This document shows positions 23,658 through 33,198 of a DNA stretch of 64,000 nt, in pieces. Both the position numbers and the translations under genes were made by a program. The stretch comes from Streptomyces sp. ADI96-02. Its GTDB lineage: Bacteria; Actinomycetota; Actinomycetes; Streptomycetales; Streptomycetaceae. The notes under the pieces were generated by a model. The model was not told the DNA's origin and did not search any database. It saw nothing but the letters and a program-made list of their open reading frames with translations. Within the stretch, counting starts at the first letter, position 1. Each line of letters begins with the position of its first letter. The stretch is taken from assembly GCF_003846185.1 (NCBI RefSeq), contig NZ_ML123034.1:1354727-1418726 (forward strand). The letters are read 5' to 3'.

Positions 23658-25481
23658 ATGACCGACTTCACCGTGGGGGACGACTGCTTCCGGCTCGGCG
23701 GGAAGCCGGTGCGGCTTCTGTCGGGGGCGCTGCACTACTTCCGGGTGCACGAGGAGCAGTGGGAGCACCGGCTGTCGATGCTGGCGGCCATGGGGCTGAA
23801 CTGCGTGGAGACGTACGTGCCGTGGAATCTGCACGAGCCGCGTGCGGGCGGTTTCCGGGACGTGGCGGCGCTCGGCCGGTTCCTGGACGCGGCGGGGCGG
23901 GCCGGGCTGCTGGCGATCGTGCGGCCGGGGCCGTACATCTGCGCGGAGTGGGAGAACGGCGGGCTGCCGGTCTGGGTGACGGGGCGGTTCGGGCGTCGGG
24001 TGCGGACCAGGGACGCGGAGTACCTCGCGGCGGTGGAGCGCTGGTTCCGGGAGCTGATGCCGCAGGTCGTGCGCCGCCAGGTCGACCGGGGCGGCCCGGT
24101 GGTCATGGTGCAGGCGGAGAACGAGTACGGAAGCTACGGCAGTGACGCGGTGTATCTGGAGTGGCTGGCGGGGCTGCTGCGGCGGTGCGGGGTGAGCGTT
24201 CCGCTGTTCACGTCGGACGGTCCGGAGGACCACATGCTGACGGGCGGGTCGGTGCCGGGGCTGCTGGCCACGGCGAACTTCGGTTCGGGTGCGCGGGAGG
24301 GCTTCGGGGTGCTGCGCCGCCACCGGCCCGGGGGGCCGCTGATGTGCATGGAGTTCTGGTGCGGCTGGTTCGAGCACTGGGGCGCGGAGCCGGTGGTGCG
24401 GGACGCGGCGGGGGCGGCTGACGCGCTGCGGGAGATCCTGGGGTGCGGGGCGTCGGTGAACCTCTACATGGCGCACGGGGGCACGAACTTCGGGGGCTGG
24501 GCCGGGGCGAACCGTTCCGGTCCGTTGCAGGACGGGGAGCTCCGTCCGACCGTGACGTCGTACGACTACGACGCGCCGATCGACGAGTACGGGCGGCCGA
24601 CGGAGAAGTTCGGGCTGTTCCGGAAGGTGCTGGAGCCGTACGCCGAGGGGCCGTTGCCCGGGTTGCCGCCGGAGCCGGCCGGGCTCGCGGAGCCGGTGCG
24701 GGCCGAGTTGGGGGCGTGGGCGCCGCTGGGGGACGTGCTGGAGGCGCTGGGCGATCCGGAGCCGCCGGAGTCGGGGGTGGCGCCGACGTTCGAGGAGCTG
24801 GGCGTGGACCGGGGGCTGGTGCGCTACCGGGTCGCGGTACCGGGTCCCCGTGTCCCGTATCCGCTGGAGGTCCGGGGGCTGCGGGACCGTGCGGTGGTGT
24901 ACGTGGACGGGGTGCGGGCCGGGGTGCTGACGGAGGAGGACGCCGTCCTGGCGGAGCCGGTCGCCGGTCCGGCGGAGGTGGAGCTGTGGGTGGAGTCGCT
25001 GGGCCGGGTCAACTACGGTCCCCGGCTGGGCGAGCCGAAGGGTGTGACGGGCGGGGTGCTGCACGAGCGGCAGTATCTGCACGGTGTACGGGCCCGGGGG
25101 CTGCGGCTGGACGCGTTCGAGGACGCTCAGGCGGTGGCGGCGGTGCCGTTCGGGCCGGTTCCGGCCGGGGCGGGCGGCGCGGGCGGCGGGCCGGCGGGGC
25201 TGTACCGGGGGGTGTTCACCGTGGGGGGCGGGGCGCGGGCGGATCACGCGGGGCTGGAACTGCCGGGCTGGACGCGGGGCTTCGTGTGGGTGAACGGCTT
25301 CTGCCTGGGCCGGTACTGGTCGGCGGGGCCGCAGGAGACGCTGTACGTTCCGGGGCCGGTGCTGCGCGAGGGCGTCAACGAGGTGTGGGTGCTGGAGCTG
25401 GAGGGCGCGGGCGGTCCGTACGTGGAACTGGGTCCGGGGGCGCCCGTCCGTACGGGCGCCCCCGGAGGGGTTCAGTCGTGA
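23658..25481 (+). CDS. Beta-galactosidase, glycoside hydrolase family 35
   Basis: 607 residues from ATG 23658 (AGGAGAG eleven bases upstream). The N-terminal TIM barrel begins GKPVRLLSGALHYFRV and contains RPGPYICAEWENGG; the acid/base Glu is in QAENEYGSYG and the nucleophile Glu in CMEFWCGWFEHWG. A C-terminal jelly-roll region includes WVNGFCLGRYW. No signal peptide is visible, so it is likely cytoplasmic and acts on imported galactosides. A 15-bp terminator hairpin is built into its last codons. Confidence 0.94.
   Translation: MTDFTVGDDCFRLGGKPVRLLSGALHYFRVHEEQWEHRLSMLAAMGLNCVETYVPWNLHEPRAGGFRDVAALGRFLDAAGRAGLLAIVRPGPYICAEWENGGLPVWVTGRFGRRVRTRDAEYLAAVERWFRELMPQVVRRQVDRGGPVVMVQAENEYGSYGSDAVYLEWLAGLLRRCGVSVPLFTSDGPEDHMLTGGSVPGLLATANFGSGAREGFGVLRRHRPGGPLMCMEFWCGWFEHWGAEPVVRDAAGAADALREILGCGASVNLYMAHGGTNFGGWAGANRSGPLQDGELRPTVTSYDYDAPIDEYGRPTEKFGLFRKVLEPYAEGPLPGLPPEPAGLAEPVRAELGAWAPLGDVLEALGDPEPPESGVAPTFEELGVDRGLVRYRVAVPGPRVPYPLEVRGLRDRAVVYVDGVRAGVLTEEDAVLAEPVAGPAEVELWVESLGRVNYGPRLGEPKGVTGGVLHERQYLHGVRARGLRLDAFEDAQAVAAVPFGPVPAGAGGAGGGPAGLYRGVFTVGGGARADHAGLELPGWTRGFVWVNGFCLGRYWSAGPQETLYVPGPVLREGVNEVWVLELEGAGGPYVELGPGAPVRTGAPGGVQS
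25433..25466. terminator. Terminator inside the last codons of the beta-galactosidase gene
   Basis: Perfect 15-bp stem (25433-25447 with 25452-25466) and 4-base loop, ending 15 bases before the stop codon. It faces the convergent protease gene and could stop both. Confidence 0.75.
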
Positions 25482-25578
25482 TCAGCGGCGGCCGGGCCGC
25501 GTGTCCGCCCGGCCCGGGTCCGCCGGTCGTCTCCCCGTGCCGCGGGTCGCGACCGGTGCGGCGGCGGGGGCGGGGTCG

Positions 25579-26442
<864 letters not shown>

Positions 26443-26599
26443 TCATGCACCCGACAAGAACGATCCGATTATCGGTAGCCCGTGACCGCCGCCACAAGGA
26501 GCGCGATTCAGCCAGAGAAAAGGCCATATATTTCGGCCACTGTCAGCGTCCCGGCCTACAGTGGAGGTCCGTTGAACGCCGCGGACGGGGGGATTCGGC

Positions 26600-27502
26600 A
26601 TGGCGAACGGCAACCGGGCCGCACCGGTCGTGCACGGCTTTCCGCATCTCGACACCGTCCGCTCCGCCATCACCGCCCTCTACCGGCGGCTCTCCCCCGA
26701 CGGCCTGCGCTCCTACGCCACCAGCGTCCCGCCCGCCGACGCCGCCCTCGCGGACGACGACGACCTCCACCTCGGCGCGCGGCGGGTGGCCCGGTCCCTG
26801 GTCCGGCACCTGCGGCTGCCCGACGCCCGGGTGGTCGTCGGCTTCCGCACCATGGAGCACGCGGCGAGCGTGGAACTGACCGCGGGCCCCGAGTACTTCG
26901 TCGAGCTCAACGACCGCTTCCGCACCCACCGCCGGGACGTCGGCGCGGCCCTCGCGCACGAGATCACCCACGTCCTGCTGCACCGCCTGGGCCTCGCCTT
27001 CCCCGGTACGCGCGCCAACGAGATCCTGACCGACACCACGACGGCCTACCTCGGCGCCGGCTGGCTGCTGCTGGACGCCTTCCGGCAGGACGCCGTCTCG
27101 CGCCAGAAGCTCGGCTATCTCACGCCGGAGGAGTTCGGGTACGTCCTGGCCAAGCGCGCGCTCGCGTTCGGCGAGGACCCCGCCCCCTGGTTCACCAGCC
27201 CGCAGGCGTACACGGCGTACACCGAAGGCCGCGCGCGGGCCCTCGCCGAGCTGCGCGGGCCGCCGCTGGCCGACGCCGGGTGGGCGGGCCGCCGCCGATA
27301 CGCCCGGGACCGCCGCCACGCCCGCGCACACCCGGACACCGCCCGGCGGACGGAGGCCGGTTACGTCTTCGAGGCGTCCGGCGAGGGCCTGCGGGTCTCC
27401 TTCGCCTGCCCCACCTGCCACCAGCGCATCCGGGCCCCCGTCCGGGGCCGGGTCGGCGTGCGGTGCGGGCTGTGCCGCACGGTCCTGGAGTGCGACACCT
27501 GA
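26600..27502 (+). CDS. Uncharacterised HExxH protein with C-terminal zinc ribbon
   Basis: 300 residues; I do not recognise a named family. LAHEITHVLLH (HEITH at 120-124) is a zinc-metallopeptidase motif, and E141 in NEILTDTTTAY is placed to be the third ligand (gluzincin-like). The end of the protein has two CxxC pairs (C270/C273 and C289/C292) forming a zinc ribbon. There is no signal peptide or membrane segment. It stands alone with a G-rich ribosome site; the neighbours give no clue. It may be an intracellular protease or an inactive metal-binding protein. Confidence 0.75.
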   Translation: MANGNRAAPVVHGFPHLDTVRSAITALYRRLSPDGLRSYATSVPPADAALADDDDLHLGARRVARSLVRHLRLPDARVVVGFRTMEHAASVELTAGPEYFVELNDRFRTHRRDVGAALAHEITHVLLHRLGLAFPGTRANEILTDTTTAYLGAGWLLLDAFRQDAVSRQKLGYLTPEEFGYVLAKRALAFGEDPAPWFTSPQAYTAYTEGRARALAELRGPPLADAGWAGRRRYARDRRHARAHPDTARRTEAGYVFEASGEGLRVSFACPTCHQRIRAPVRGRVGVRCGLCRTVLECDT

Positions 27503-27582
27503 GCGCCCCGAGCGCCCTGAGCACGCGCCCCGGGCCGAGGCGCGAGGACCGGCCGCGATCGGCGTCGCCGTAGGGTCGAAGC

Positions 27583-28410
27583 ATGACGAACGATCCGATC
27601 AGGGGCGAACCAAGCCTGTTCGACCCAGGCCCGCTGAACCCCGGCCTGCTCGCCGCGAGCCTGTTCGACGCGCTGCACGAGGACGAGAACGCGGTCGTGC
27701 GGGCGCTGCGCGCGGGCGCGTCGGCCGATTCGAGCGACGCCGAGGGCACGACGGCGCTCTACCTGGCCGCGGTCCAGGACCGGCCCGCGGCGGTGCGGCT
27801 GCTGCTCGTGGCGGGTGCGGACCCCGACCGGCCGAGCGGCCCGGAGTCGGGCGACCTGCCGCTGTGCGGGGCGGCGTGCGGCGGCCACACCGAGGTGGTG
27901 GAGGCGCTGCTGTCCGCCGGGGCGCGGCCCGATCTGCCCGAGCAGTTCGGATTCACCGCGCTGCGCTGGGCGGTCGGGCTGGGCCACGCCCCGACCGTGG
28001 AGCTGCTGCTGGAGTGGGGCGCCGATCCGCTGCTGCCCGGCCCGGAGGGCGAAGCGCCGCTGGTGCCGGCGGCCCGGCGCGGTTCGGTGCGGACGGTACG
28101 GGCCCTGCTGGAGCACGGGGCGACGTCGGGCGCGGGCGCGCGGGACGGCGTCGCGGCGCTCGCGGAGGCACGGCGGCTGGCCGCGCTCGACCCGGAGCGG
28201 GAGTTGCTGCGGCGGCTGGAGGAGGCGTACGGCCCCGGTCTCGACACGGTGGTGCGGCGCGGGCGGGCGCACGGCGAGGAGACGGTGGCGGTGGAGCTCC
28301 TGCGCGACGGGGTCCCGGCTGCGGGGATGGACCAGCACACGGGCCACGGGGAGATCGTGGCGCTGCTGGAGGGCACGGTGGGCCGCGAGGGCGGAACGGA
28401 GCACGGGTGA
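27583..28410 (+). CDS. Ankyrin-repeat protein
   Basis: 275 residues with four recognisable ankyrin repeats: around 53-85 (GTTALYLAAVQDRPAAVRLL), 88-119 (LPLCGAACGGHTEVVEALL), 123-152 (FTALRWAVGLGHAPTVELLL) and 155-186 (APLVPAARRGSVRTVRALL). The last about 85 residues have no repeat and end in an acidic/Gly tail. It is cytoplasmic and presumably a protein-protein scaffold, partner unknown. It follows the HExxH gene by 80 bases and is convergent with the SDR gene. Confidence 0.85.
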   Translation: MTNDPIRGEPSLFDPGPLNPGLLAASLFDALHEDENAVVRALRAGASADSSDAEGTTALYLAAVQDRPAAVRLLLVAGADPDRPSGPESGDLPLCGAACGGHTEVVEALLSAGARPDLPEQFGFTALRWAVGLGHAPTVELLLEWGADPLLPGPEGEAPLVPAARRGSVRTVRALLEHGATSGAGARDGVAALAEARRLAALDPERELLRRLEEAYGPGLDTVVRRGRAHGEETVAVELLRDGVPAAGMDQHTGHGEIVALLEGTVGREGGTEHG

Positions 28411-28426
28411 CGGGCGGACCCGCCCG
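28411..28426. terminator. Short hairpin after the ankyrin gene
   Basis: CGGGCGGACCCGCCCG, a compact self-complementary stem immediately after the stop codon. Confidence 0.4.
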
Positions 28427-28447
28427 GTGCGGGCCGGGGGCTCAGGA

Positions 28448-28528
28448 GCATGCCGACGCCCCGGCGCGAACCCCTGGCGGACCGGCCCGGCGCACCGGCC
28501 CCGCGCGAGGGAGCGGTCGTCGGCATGC
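28448..28528. repeat. 11-bp inverted repeat with 59-base spacer
   Basis: GCATGCCGACG (28448-28458) and its exact complement CGTCGGCATGC (28518-28528) flank a GC-rich spacer between convergent genes. It may be a long hairpin terminator or a structured RNA. Confidence 0.5.
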
Positions 28529-28577
28529 CCGTGGACAGCGCCGCGCAGTCCCCGTCGCGCCCACTTCGGCCGGGGCG

Positions 28578-29501
28578 TCAGGCGCTGCCGTAGACCCGCT
28601 GCGGCTTCTCCGCGTCGGCCAGCAGCCGGAGTGCCGTCTCGCCCGCCTCGGCCGGTGACCTGCGGGCCCCCGCGTCGTCGGTGGGGCCGGGCCGCCAGCC
28701 TTCCATGACCGTGATCCGGCCGGCCTCGGCCTCGAAGACACGGCCCGTCACCCCGTCGCTCGCCGCGGAGCCGAGCCAGACCACCAGGGGCGAGACGTTC
28801 GCGGGCGCCATCGCGTCGAACCTGCCCGCTCCGGGGGCCGCCATCGCCTCGGCGAAGGTCCGCTCGGTCATCCTGGTCCGGGCGGCCGGGGCGAGGGCGT
28901 TGACCTGGACGCCGTACCGGCCCAGTTCGGCCGCGGCCACCAGGGTCAGCGCCACGATCCCGGCCTTGGCCGCCGCGTAGTTGCCCTGGCCCACGCTGCC
29001 GAGGAGCCCCGCGCCGGAGCTGGTGTTGACGACCCGCGCGAGGGGCGGGCGCCCGGCCCGCGCCTCGGCGCGCCAGTGGGCGGCGGCGTGCTTCAACGGC
29101 AGGAAGTGGCCCTTGAGGTGGACCCGCATCACCGCGTCCCAGTCGTCCTCCTCCAGGTTGACCAGCATCCGGTCGCGCAGGAAACCGGCGTTGTTGACCA
29201 GTGTGTCCAGCCGCCCGAATGCCTCCAGGGCGGTGCCGATCAGGGAGGCCGCGCCGTCGGCGGTGGCGATGTCCCCGTCGTGGACGACGGCTTCGCCGCC
29301 GAGGTCCGCGATCTCCCGGACGACCTCGCGCGCCGGTCCCGCGGAGCCGCCGTCGCCGCCGAGGCCGACGCCGAGGTCGTTGACGACGACCCGGGCCCCC
29401 TCGGCGGCGAAGGCGAGGGCATGGGCGCGGCCGAGGCCCCGCCCGGCCCCCGTGACGACGACGACCCGGCCCGCACAGAGCCCTCCACTGCGTTCGGACA
29501 T
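28578..29501 (-). CDS. Short-chain dehydrogenase/reductase of the HIP catabolic block
   Basis: 307 residues from ATG 29501 (GGGAG upstream). Rossmann motif VVVTGAGRGLGRAHALAF, NNAGFLRDRML, the catalytic Ser in NTSSGAGL and Tyr-x3-Lys in NYAAAKAG are intact. Length and the MLVNLEEDDWDAVM segment resemble the SDR domain of multifunctional beta-oxidation proteins and mycobacterial Rv3548c, which lies in the same KstR2 regulon. It probably oxidises a 3-hydroxyacyl-CoA. It is divergent from echA20 across a shared KstR2-like operator. Confidence 0.85.
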   Translation of the reverse strand: MSERSGGLCAGRVVVVTGAGRGLGRAHALAFAAEGARVVVNDLGVGLGGDGGSAGPAREVVREIADLGGEAVVHDGDIATADGAASLIGTALEAFGRLDTLVNNAGFLRDRMLVNLEEDDWDAVMRVHLKGHFLPLKHAAAHWRAEARAGRPPLARVVNTSSGAGLLGSVGQGNYAAAKAGIVALTLVAAAELGRYGVQVNALAPAARTRMTERTFAEAMAAPGAGRFDAMAPANVSPLVVWLGSAASDGVTGRVFEAEAGRITVMEGWRPGPTDDAGARRSPAEAGETALRLLADAEKPQRVYGSA

Positions 29502-29555
29502 CTCATCTCCCGATGCTGAAAGCCTGATTGACGGTCCATCAGTACCATCTGCCGG

Positions 29556-29584
29556 TTGGCGGCCGGGTGCGTGACTGCTACCGT
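29556..29584 (+). promoter_or_regulatory. Promoter of the echA20-ipdABC operon
   Basis: TTGGCG (29556-29561), 17-base spacer, TACCGT (29579-29584). The predicted start near 29591 falls at the first base of the KstR2-like operator, a normal arrangement for repression. Confidence 0.5.
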
Positions 29585-29590
29585 CCACCT

Positions 29591-29604
29591 AACAAATGTT
29601 TGGT
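29591..29604. promoter_or_regulatory. KstR2-like operator upstream of echA20
   Basis: AACAAATGTTTGGT fits AnCAAR-NN-YTTGnT; the published mycobacterial KstR2 motif as I recall it is AnCAAG-NN-CTTGnT, so two core bases differ, symmetrically. A near-identical copy lies at 38240-38253. Confidence 0.6.
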
Positions 29605-29625
29605 GGAAAGGTAGCTGATCCTCCG

Positions 29626-30375
29626 ATGCGTGTCTCCACCGCACGTCCCGCCGACGGCGTCCGCGTCGTCACCGTCGACTGTCCGCCCGTCAACGCACTT
29701 CCCGTACAGGGCTGGTACGAGCTGGCCGACGCCGTACGCGCGGCGGGCCGCGACCCGGAGGCGCGCTGCGTCGTCCTGGCCGCCGCGGGCCGCGGTTTCA
29801 ACGCCGGCGTGGACATCAAGGAACTGGTGCGCGACCCGGGCCACACGGCCCTGATCGGCGCCAACCGCGGCTGCTTCGAGGCGTTCGCCGCCGTCTACGA
29901 GTGCGAGGTCCCGGTCGTCGCGGCGGTGCAGGGCTTCTGCCTGGGCGGCGGGATCGGCCTCGTCGGGAACGCGGACGCCATCGTGGCGGCCGAGGACGCC
30001 GTCTTCGGCCTGCCCGAACTGGACCGGGGCGCGCTCGGGGCCGCGACGCATCTGGCCCGGCTGGTGCCGCAACACCTGATGCGGACGCTGTACTACACCT
30101 CGCGCACCGTGACCGCGGCCGAACTGCACGCCCACGGATCGGTCTGGCGGGTCGTCCCGGGTGACGGACTCCTCGACGCGGCTCTGGAGTTGGCGCGGGA
30201 GATCGCCGGCAAGGACGGCCATCTGCTGCGGCTGGCCAAGGCCGCGATCAACGGCGTCGACCCGGTGGACGTCCGGCGCAGCTACCGCTTCGAACAGGGC
30301 TTCACGTTCGAGGCGAACCTCGCCGGGACGGCGGCGCGGGTCCGCGACACCTTCGGCGAGGAGGCCCGACCGTGA
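29626..30375 (+). CDS. echA20: Enoyl-CoA hydratase/isomerase family ring hydrolase, EchA20-like
   Basis: 249 residues from ATG 29626; an ATG at 29596 lies inside the operator and is less likely. Crotonase fold with oxyanion-hole segments GRGFNAGVDIKEL and GFCLGGGIGLVG. In mycobacteria EchA20 hydrolyses a ring of the HIP-derived CoA thioester. The order echA20-ipdA-ipdB-ipdC is the same as Rv3550-Rv3553, which supports the assignment. Its stop overlaps the ipdA GTG by four bases. Confidence 0.85.
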   Translation: MRVSTARPADGVRVVTVDCPPVNALPVQGWYELADAVRAAGRDPEARCVVLAAAGRGFNAGVDIKELVRDPGHTALIGANRGCFEAFAAVYECEVPVVAAVQGFCLGGGIGLVGNADAIVAAEDAVFGLPELDRGALGAATHLARLVPQHLMRTLYYTSRTVTAAELHAHGSVWRVVPGDGLLDAALELAREIAGKDGHLLRLAKAAINGVDPVDVRRSYRFEQGFTFEANLAGTAARVRDTFGEEARP

Positions 30376-31244
30376 CCGACAAGAGCATGACGCCCGAGGA
30401 CGTCGTCGACCGGCTGAGCAGCGGCATGACGGTCGGCATAGGCGGCTGGGGTTCGCGCCGCAAGCCGATGGCCCTGGTGCGCGCGCTGCTGCGGTCCCCG
30501 GTCACCGATCTGACGGTGGTCTCCTGCGGCGGGCCGGACGTCGGACTGCTCGCCGCCGCCGGTCGGATCCGCCGGCTGGTCGCGCCGTTCGTGACGCTGG
30601 ACTCCGTTCCGCTGGAGCCGCACTTCCGGGCGGCCCGGGAGGGCGGAAGGATCGCGCTGACGGAGATCGACGAGGCGATGTTCCTGTGGGGGCTGCACGC
30701 GGCGGCCAACCGGCTGCCGTTCCTGCCGGTGCGCGCGGGCCTCGGTTCCGACGTCATGCGGGTCAACCCCGGTCTGCGCACGGTCGTTTCACCGTACGAG
30801 GACGGCGAGGAGTTCGTCGCGGCCCCGGCCCTGCGGATGGACGCGGCGCTGGTCCACGTGAACCGGGCGGACCGGCTGGGCAACGGCCAGTACCTGGGCC
30901 CCGACCCGTACTTCGACGACCTGTTCTGCGAGGCCGCGGACCGCGCGTACGTGTCGTGCGAACGACTCGTGGAGACGGCCGAGTTGACCGGCGGCGAGAC
31001 AGCGGTCCAGACCCTCCTGATCCAGCGGCACTCGGTCGCCGGGGTCGTGGAGACGCCGGGCGGCGCGCACTTCACCTCCTGCGTCCCCGACCACCCGCGC
31101 GACGAGCCGTTCCAGAAGGCGTACGCGACCGCCGCGGCCGACCCCGCCGCGTGGGCCGCGTTCCGTGAGCGCTTCCTGCCCGACCACGGCGACGAGAAGA
31201 GCTACCTGCAAGCCGTCCGCACCTGGCACGAGGAGCAGAAGTGA
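30372..31244 (+). CDS. ipdA: IpdA, alpha subunit of the COCHEA-CoA ring hydrolase
   Basis: 290 residues of the class I CoA-transferase fold: MTVGIGGWGSRRKPMALV near the start, VVSCGGPDVGLL, and the C-terminal SYLQAVRTWHEE typical of IpdA. Despite the fold, mycobacterial IpdAB opens the last steroid ring by hydrolysis rather than transferring CoA. GTGA overlaps with genes on both sides keep subunit synthesis balanced. A glutaconate CoA-transferase is the alternative reading, but the neighbours fit steroid catabolism better. Confidence 0.88.
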   Translation: MTDKSMTPEDVVDRLSSGMTVGIGGWGSRRKPMALVRALLRSPVTDLTVVSCGGPDVGLLAAAGRIRRLVAPFVTLDSVPLEPHFRAAREGGRIALTEIDEAMFLWGLHAAANRLPFLPVRAGLGSDVMRVNPGLRTVVSPYEDGEEFVAAPALRMDAALVHVNRADRLGNGQYLGPDPYFDDLFCEAADRAYVSCERLVETAELTGGETAVQTLLIQRHSVAGVVETPGGAHFTSCVPDHPRDEPFQKAYATAAADPAAWAAFRERFLPDHGDEKSYLQAVRTWHEEQK

Positions 31245-32020
31245 CCGCGCCGCACGGCACCACCCCGCCCGCCGCCCCGGCGGACCCTCCTCCGGCCACC
31301 CGCGCCGAGTACTGCGTGATCGCCTGCGCCGAGGCGTGGCGCGGCGACGGCGAGGTACTGGCCGCGCCGATGGGCGTGATCCCGTCCGTCGGCGCGCGGC
31401 TGGCCCGGCTCACCTTCGCCCCCGACCTGCTGCTCACCGACGGCGAGGCGACGCTCGTGGGCGCGGACGGCACGCCGGAGGGCTGGCTGCCCTACCGCAG
31501 GCATCTGACGCTGGTCACCGGAGGCCGGCGGCACGTCATGATGGGCGCGAGCCAGATCGACCGCTTCGGCAACCAGAACATCTCCTGCGTCGGCGACTGG
31601 GAGCAGCCCGCCCGGCAACTCCTGGGCGTACGGGGCGCACCCGTCAACACCCTGAACAACCCGGTGAGTTACTGGATCCCCCGGCACTCCCGCCGGGTCT
31701 TCGTCGAGCGCGTCGACATGGTCTGCGGGGTCGGCCACGACCGGGCGGAGGCGGCGGGGCCCTCCGCGACCCGCTTCCACCGCATCCCGCGCGTGGTCAG
31801 CGATCTCGGGGTGTTCGACTTCGGGACGCCGGACCGCTCCATGCGGCTGGTCTCGGTCCATCCCGGCACCACGGTCGACGCGGTCCGCGAGGCGACCGGC
31901 TTCCCGCTCGCGACGCCCGGCGAGGTCCCGTACACCCGCACCCCCACCTCCGCCGAACTCCGCCTGATCCGCGAGGTCCTGGACCCGGCCGGCACCCGCG
32001 ACCGCGAGGTCCGGTCCTGA
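31241..32020 (+). CDS. ipdB: IpdB, beta subunit of the COCHEA-CoA ring hydrolase
   Basis: 259 residues, the partner of IpdA. Typical segments are EYCVIACAEAWRGDGEVLA, MGVIPSVGARLAR, VMMGASQIDRFGNQNIS and the conserved NNPVSYWIPRHSRRVFVE region. A Pro/Ala-rich stretch of about 20 residues begins the protein; GTG 31241 is chosen for the four-base overlap with ipdA. Its stop shares one base with the ipdC ATG (TGATG). Confidence 0.88.
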   Translation: MTAPHGTTPPAAPADPPPATRAEYCVIACAEAWRGDGEVLAAPMGVIPSVGARLARLTFAPDLLLTDGEATLVGADGTPEGWLPYRRHLTLVTGGRRHVMMGASQIDRFGNQNISCVGDWEQPARQLLGVRGAPVNTLNNPVSYWIPRHSRRVFVERVDMVCGVGHDRAEAAGPSATRFHRIPRVVSDLGVFDFGTPDRSMRLVSVHPGTTVDAVREATGFPLATPGEVPYTRTPTSAELRLIREVLDPAGTRDREVRS

Positions 32021-33066
32021 TGCGCACCGCCCTGACCGACCTGGTCGGCGTCCGCCATCCGATCGTCCAGACCGGCATGGGCTGGGTCTCCGGCCCGCGC
32101 CTGGTCACCGCCACCGCACGGGCCGGCGCCCTGGGCGTGCTGGCCTCGGCGACGATGTCGCCGGACCAACTGCGCTCCGCCGTAAGGGAGGTGAGATCCC
32201 GGACCGGGGAGCCCTTCGGCGTCAACCTGCGCGCCGATGCCGGGGACGCCCGGGAGAGGGTCCGGATCATCGTCGAGGAGGGGGTGCGGGTGGCGTCGTT
32301 CGCGCTCGCGCCGTCCAGGGAGCTGATCGCGGAGCTGAAGGACGCGGGCGTCATCGTGATCCCCTCGGTGGGGGCCGTACGGCACGCGGAGAAGGTCGCG
32401 GCCTGGGGAGCGGACGCGGTGGTCGTGCAGGGCGGCGAGGGCGGCGGTCATACGGGCAGCGTGGCGACGACGGTCCTGCTGCCGCAGGTCGTCGACGCCG
32501 TGGACCTCCCGGTGATCGCCGCGGGCGGCTTCCACGACGGCCGCGGGCTGATCGCCGCGCTGGCGTTCGGGGCGGCGGGCGTCGCGATGGGCACCCGCTT
32601 CCTGCTGACGGCCGAGTCGACGGTCCCGGACGCGGTGAAGGCCCGCTACCTGGCGGCGACCGCCCGGGACATCACGCTGACGACGGCGGTGGACGGGCTG
32701 CCGCACCGCATGCTCCGTACGGAGATGGTGGCCGCGCTGGAGGGAGCGGGCCGGCTGCGCTCGCTGGCGCAGGCGGTACGCCGGGCCTCCGGTTTCCGCC
32801 GGCTCTCGGGCCTGAGCTGGCCCCGCATGGTGCGCGAGGGCCTGGCGATGCGGCACGGCAAGGACCTGAGCTGGAGCCAGACGCTGCTGGCGGCGAACAC
32901 GCCGATGCTGCTCAGGGCGTCCATGGTCGACGGCCGCACGGATCTCGGGATCATGGCGGCGGGGCAGGTGGCGGCGCTGATCGACGATCTGCCGACCGTG
33001 GCGGCCCTGGTCGACCGCATCATGACGGAAGCCACCCGAACCCGAACGACGCTCCCGCCGCCGTGA
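32020..33066 (+). CDS. ipdC: IpdC, FMN-dependent enoyl-CoA reductase of HIP degradation
   Basis: 348 residues, nitronate-monooxygenase-like TIM barrel binding FMN. HPIVQTGMGWVSGPRLV starts the barrel; GADAVVVQGGEGGGHTG and IAAGGFHDGRGLIAALAFGA are the flavin phosphate sites. In mycobacteria IpdC (Rv3553) acts as a reductase on the bicyclic CoA intermediate. It is the last gene of the operon. 2-nitropropane dioxygenase annotations are common for this family but the context argues against that role. Confidence 0.86.
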   Translation: MRTALTDLVGVRHPIVQTGMGWVSGPRLVTATARAGALGVLASATMSPDQLRSAVREVRSRTGEPFGVNLRADAGDARERVRIIVEEGVRVASFALAPSRELIAELKDAGVIVIPSVGAVRHAEKVAAWGADAVVVQGGEGGGHTGSVATTVLLPQVVDAVDLPVIAAGGFHDGRGLIAALAFGAAGVAMGTRFLLTAESTVPDAVKARYLAATARDITLTTAVDGLPHRMLRTEMVAALEGAGRLRSLAQAVRRASGFRRLSGLSWPRMVREGLAMRHGKDLSWSQTLLAANTPMLLRASMVDGRTDLGIMAAGQVAALIDDLPTVAALVDRIMTEATRTRTTLPPP

Positions 33067-33099
33067 CCCCGCCCCTCTCAAGCCCGCCCCACCGACCGG

Positions 33100-33190
33100 G
33101 CGAAAACCAGGTCCGCCCGAATCAAGCCCGTCCGGCGGTTGAGGACCGGGGTCCGGGGCAGAGGCCCGAAAGCCCCCGCCCCGACACACC
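33100..33190. repeat. Probable dispersed Streptomyces intergenic repeat
   Basis: The stretch containing CAAGCCCGTCCGGCGGTTGA between ipdC and the convergent helicase gene looks like an intergenic element I recall from many Streptomyces genomes. Only one copy is in this window, so this rests on memory. It also separates the two stops. Confidence 0.35.
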
Positions 33191-33198
33191 CGCACCCG

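Noticed and set aside
28450..28593. 47-codon frame between the ankyrin and SDR genes
   Set aside because: Overlaps the SDR 3' end and an inverted repeat; Pro/Arg-rich with no conserved motif. Kept only as part of a structure finding.
31241..33066. Glutaconate CoA-transferase and 2-nitropropane dioxygenase annotations for the ipdB and ipdC genes
   Set aside because: Neighbouring echA20, fadA6 and kstR2 and the conserved order point to the steroid ring-opening roles.
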